From Neoechinorhynchus agilis (taxonomy: Eukaryota > Acanthocephala), in assembly GCA_051530055.1 (NCBI GenBank), contig CM121343.1:62001-126000 (forward strand): a stretch of 64,000 nucleotides of DNA. Direction: 5' to 3'. A program made the translations under genes and the position numbers. Below the pieces are notes generated by a model, which was not told the origin of the DNA, made no database searches, and saw nothing but the letters and a program-made list of their open reading frames with translations. Within the stretch, counting starts at the first letter, position 1; each line of letters begins with the position of its first letter. Below, piece after piece: positions 60,368 to 64,000 of the stretch.

Positions 60368-61160
60368 GTTTCACTAGCACGCCTACCAGTTTTCTTAAGA
60401 ACATTTAGTCGGGGGTAACGGAATTTCTGAACACCGCGCTCAAAGTATATCTTTCATGCAAATCATCCGTTCGGTTTGGAAACATTTCTCGTTCGGATAA
60501 ATCGTCCGGTTATGTTCTAATCTACTTTAAAGTCATTATAAAAAGGTTGATACGTTTTACAGCAAAGAGAAGATATGCAATTGAAAGCATTACACTTATT
60601 TTAAATTCGCGACAACTATTGCTTGTACATTTAATTGCTTATCTTACAGAAATATGCATTATCAAGTTCCTTTTAAGATTACATATAGGGAAATTACTAA
60701 TGATAGTGGAAGCCTTTTTCCAGATAAAAGACAGTAGAAACGCATTTAGGCTTTATCGGATTTCTAAAGACTTGCATGAGTTTAATTGAGAGTCTAACAA
60801 CACCTTCTGCTCTACGTTAAAGATCGAGACAAAATCCTTCAGGATTATAATCGCCACAACTCTACAACGTAAAATCAATCGGATGCCTGGTCCTCTAGGA
60901 TTGCAGAAAATAAGCCTTGGAAAATCATCGAGTTAAACTCGAGGATCAGAAGCGTTCAAACAGGTTTGTGGCAGATCTGGGCTTTTAGAATAGGAGACAT
61001 CGAGGACAGATTAAAGATCGATTTGTGTGGCCATACATGCAAAAGATAAAAAAGAAGAAGATAACATTACACCCAATGCAGAAAAAATAGAAGGAATAAA
61101 TTAGCCGATCTCAACTTTTTTGTTTTTAAACGCAAATGCCTACAATAGGAAATTTTATTT
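60368..61160. other. Intergenic, nothing recognised
   Basis: An 80-codon plus-strand ORF at 60547-60789 has no motif. It holds the 3' end of MCM5 at its right border. Confidence 0.4.
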
Positions 61161-61167
61161 CCATCAA

Positions 61168-64000
61168 TTACTTTAATCTTATTAAAAGTTTTCTTTGCAG
61201 TCTATGTTGCAGCTCACCTCTCCTAATCATTGTGTGAATGACCTTGTAAACCATCTTCTCAGAGTGGTTCTAAAAAAATCAGTTTTAGAATGTGTTTAAA
61301 TATACGGACTTTAAGTGATGCTTTCTTTAAATGTTCGAGTAAAAAAGGTCAAACCAAAAGTGTGGATGGTTGAATAAGAAGAAGGCGGGGCAGCATCACT
61401 AAAGTACATACTTGATGGCAAAGGAAACAAGTACCTGTTTGACCAAATCATCAACGATGGTCCTCTCGGTCACTTGGGAACCGACCAGGAACCGGCGTTT
61501 TATCTGCCGCTCAATACGATTCAAAGATTCCATTTCTTCACCCGTCGTCATTCCCTCAATCCCAGGTACGCTTCCTGACACCGCTGCACTGTAAGTAGAT
61601 ACGACGAACAACCGAATCGCTTCGTCCACATCTCGACCAGTGGCAACATTCGACATTCGCATGCGTGCCAGAGCCTCTGATATCCTTATTAGAGCTTCCA
61701 ATTGTCTAAAGACTGGATTTTAGGTCGCATTGATTATTTTTGTAAAACAAACCTCACTGTAATTGTTATACTCATACGCCGTCCAATCTTTAATTCATGA
61801 CTTAATGCGCCACTTCTCATCAAAACATATTGATTCCGTATAAGAATTTATCTCGAATAGATTGAAATTCAAAAAAATAACCATTAAAAATAGATTTTCA
61901 CAAAAGCGTTTCGCTAGCATCATAGAGTTGACAGTTTTCGACGTGATTTAGCTTCAGATGAACGAAATAAGTCTAATTTTTAAGCATTGAAAAATGTTCT
62001 TAGGGGATTAGATAATGTTGTAAACCGAGACTGGGCATAAAAAGGGCAATGGATTAAAGTCTCCAAAATAAAAATTTGTACGAGATTAATTCACTTAACC
62101 GTTCGCATGCTTCAGCATCCAATCTTGGAGACACGTGACTAAAAGGGCATTGTAGTTTTGTCCAAAAAAAGGGTGACATATTACCTTCTGCAATAGGCTA
62201 TATATTTTCTAAACATATTGATTGATAACTGGGTTATCGTTTCATTTTCCTGCAGTTGGTTTATTTCTTTAGTCCCATCGACCGGATCTTTATTGTTTTC
62301 GGTGGTTTTATTAGAGACTGGTCCAGTCATATGAACCTTTATGACATGACGAGCCATTTCCATGTCTCGTTCATCATCATGGTCGTCTTTCATGATGAAT
62401 ATCATGTCGAATCTGGACAAGATGGTCGGCATAAAATCAATATTACTTTCTCCTTTGAGGTCATCCCATCTTCCATAAACGCTATTAGCAGCAGCAAGAA
62501 CTGAACATCTAGTGTTCAAAGTGGACGTTATTCCCGCTTTAGCGATACTTATTGTTTGTTGTTCCATCGCTTCGTGAATGGCAACTCGGTCGTCCTCACG
62601 CATCTTATCGAACTCGTCGATACACACAACTCCACCGTCAGCTAAGACCATTGCACCGCCTTCCACGATGAAATTAGAAGTTTGACTATCACGAACGATA
62701 GCTGCAGTTAATCCTGCAGCACTACTTCCTTTCCCTGAAGTATAGACGGCAATTGGAGCTACACGTTCCACGAATTTAAGCATTTGACTTTTTGCAGTCC
62801 CTGGATCGCCTATTAAAAGAAGATTAATATCGCCGCGACGATATAGTCCATCCGGGAGACACTTTCTAGCGCCCCCAAACAAAAGACAAACGATTGCTTT
62901 TTTGGCATCATCCATTCCATAAATAGACGGAGCAAACGAACGAGTCAATATTCCATACACATCGCTGGAAGCAGCAATTTTCTGGAATGCCTCAACATCT
63001 TTAGGATTAAAATCGACAACTGCTCCAATTGTATTATTAAAAGCCCCACCGCCAGCGTTTCCATCATCATCGTCTACTTCGCCATAAGTATGAACTTTCA
63101 AACCAAGAACCCGGAGATATGGTGGTCTAATACCAACGTTCGCTTTTACTTTAGCTGACTTGGTGGGTTGGCTAATAGCCGCTTTCCGGATAGAATATAT
63201 ACCGACGGCACTAATTCGGTTACCAGGACTTACACGATTAGCGAGTGTTCGGTCGCAGTATAGCAGCAAATGCCTCGGCATTTCACCAGAAGGGACATTT
63301 TCCGGTAGATCTTGGAGTTTTAGCATTTGATAATCCAGATAATCGCATTTATTGGGAAGTATAAAATATGGGTCCAATGCACACCCCGTTTGTGACATGG
63401 CACATCTTCTAGGAAGTTGGCATCCGTCCAACCCGGGTTTTATATAAATATTGGACAAGGTGGATCGGCAGCTTCGACATTGTGCCGTAATTCGTATAGC
63501 TTTTGAACGCACGTTGGTCGCTGAGATCACTATTCCGGTGATTTTGACTAGACTTGCCATATTTTCAGATTTTATATTTCTAATGCTTTGGATCGTCCCT
63601 TGTGTCCAATTCAGAGTAACTTGAACGGCTTTATGTACGTCATATTGTTCAATCTGTTGTTGATCTTCGTCCATTTCGAAATCTTCTTGAGGTTCTAATG
63701 TTTTATCGTCATCACTTGACCTCATAACTTCACTGACTATTAATCGACTAGCCTCTTCCATCGCTGGAACGACATCCTCCGGATGTAATGTTAACAATTC
63801 ATAGAATTCCTTATCAAAAGAAGCCAAATCAGTCAACTCGACATGTAAAAACCGCATATTACTAGCTATGTTGTTCTTTAAAGCTTTACGGTATACAAAA
63901 TGACCACTACGATTAAATGTCCGGATAAATGAACTCATTCGCTTCTCAATATCCACCTTATTAACGGCCGAATGCTGACGATAAGCATCATGTCTTGAGT
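61168..64000 (-). CDS. mcm5: DNA replication licensing factor MCM5 (5' end off the window)
   Basis: Minus strand; the N-terminus lies beyond 64000. The large exon, from 64000 down to 62185, holds the N-domain with a zinc finger (CRSCRS...CAMSQTGC), SPGNRISAVGIYSI, then the AAA+ core: Walker A GDPGTAKSQ, VYTSGKGSSAAGLTA, Walker B VVCIDEFDKM, arginine finger SRFDMIF. Smaller exons follow: about 62145-62100 (SHVSPRLDAEACERL), about 61835-61755 (NQYVLMRSGALSHELK...SITITV), about 61710-61438 (QLEALIRISEALARM...IERQIKRRFLVGSQV) and 61269-61168 (MVYKVIHTMIRRGELQHRLQ, then RKLLIRLK stop). All helicase motifs are intact. MCM5 is part of the MCM2-7 ring that unwinds DNA at replication forks. One junction (62100 to 61835) lacks an obvious AG acceptor. 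Confidence 0.95.

Overview
This is a 64 kb stretch of an AT-rich invertebrate (metazoan) genome. The genes are animal genes: a Cav2-type calcium channel, a short filamin, uracil-DNA glycosylase with a PIP box, adenylosuccinate lyase, MCM5, an FUBP/KSRP-like KH protein and a STRA6-like protein. They are cut by many tiny introns of about 31-60 nt. At least six gene starts have a 3' splice acceptor (polypyrimidine...AG) 0-9 nt before the ATG, the usual sign of spliced-leader trans-splicing. Small introns, trans-splicing and a UNC-2-like channel fit a nematode, but other trans-splicing invertebrates cannot be excluded from sequence alone.

Layout. 0-2 kb: repeats only. 2-4.3 kb (-): KH-domain RNA-binding protein. 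4.4-13.3 kb: a transposon graveyard. It holds two broken copies of a retroelement endonuclease-like domain, hammerhead foldbacks, a LINE-derived tandem array, a Penelope-like element (PLE) with GIY-YIG endonuclease and hammerhead ribozyme, and a 5'-truncated LINE. 14.9-17.1 kb (+): filamin C-terminal repeats. 17.5-22.6 kb: a 5 kb satellite. 23.7-24.6 kb: an open copy of the endonuclease-like domain. 24.9-28.5 kb: a 137/150-bp tandem array. 28.7-29.9 kb (+): UNG. 30-31.4 kb: LINE pieces. 31.4-33.4 kb (-): ADSL. 34 kb: LINE piece. 36.7-37.2 kb (+): a small unknown gene. 37.7-51.6 kb (+): the Cav2 alpha1 gene, whose introns are packed with foldback arrays. 52.3-53.3 kb (-): Tyr-rich unknown protein. 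54.7-55.6 kb (+): lectin-EGF-TM protein. 57-59.6 kb (+): STRA6-like transporter. 60 kb (-): small unknown. 61.2-64 kb (-): MCM5, running off the window.

The most striking system is a set of short foldback (palindromic) elements with different arms that nearly all carry a minimal hammerhead ribozyme: CUGANGA, stem II, then GAA, a 4-nt self-complementary stem III (ACGT, AATT or ATAT) and an H cleavage position. The same ribozyme lies just downstream of the GIY-YIG region of the PLE remnant, so the foldbacks are probably non-autonomous PLE derivatives. Three sit between 10-15 bp target-site duplications. In two of these (UNG and the small gene at 36.7 kb) the duplicated bases supply both splice sites, so the insertion is the intron, as in introner elements. 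Other copies lie in introns of ADSL, the KH gene and Cav2, and some have expanded into tandem arrays.
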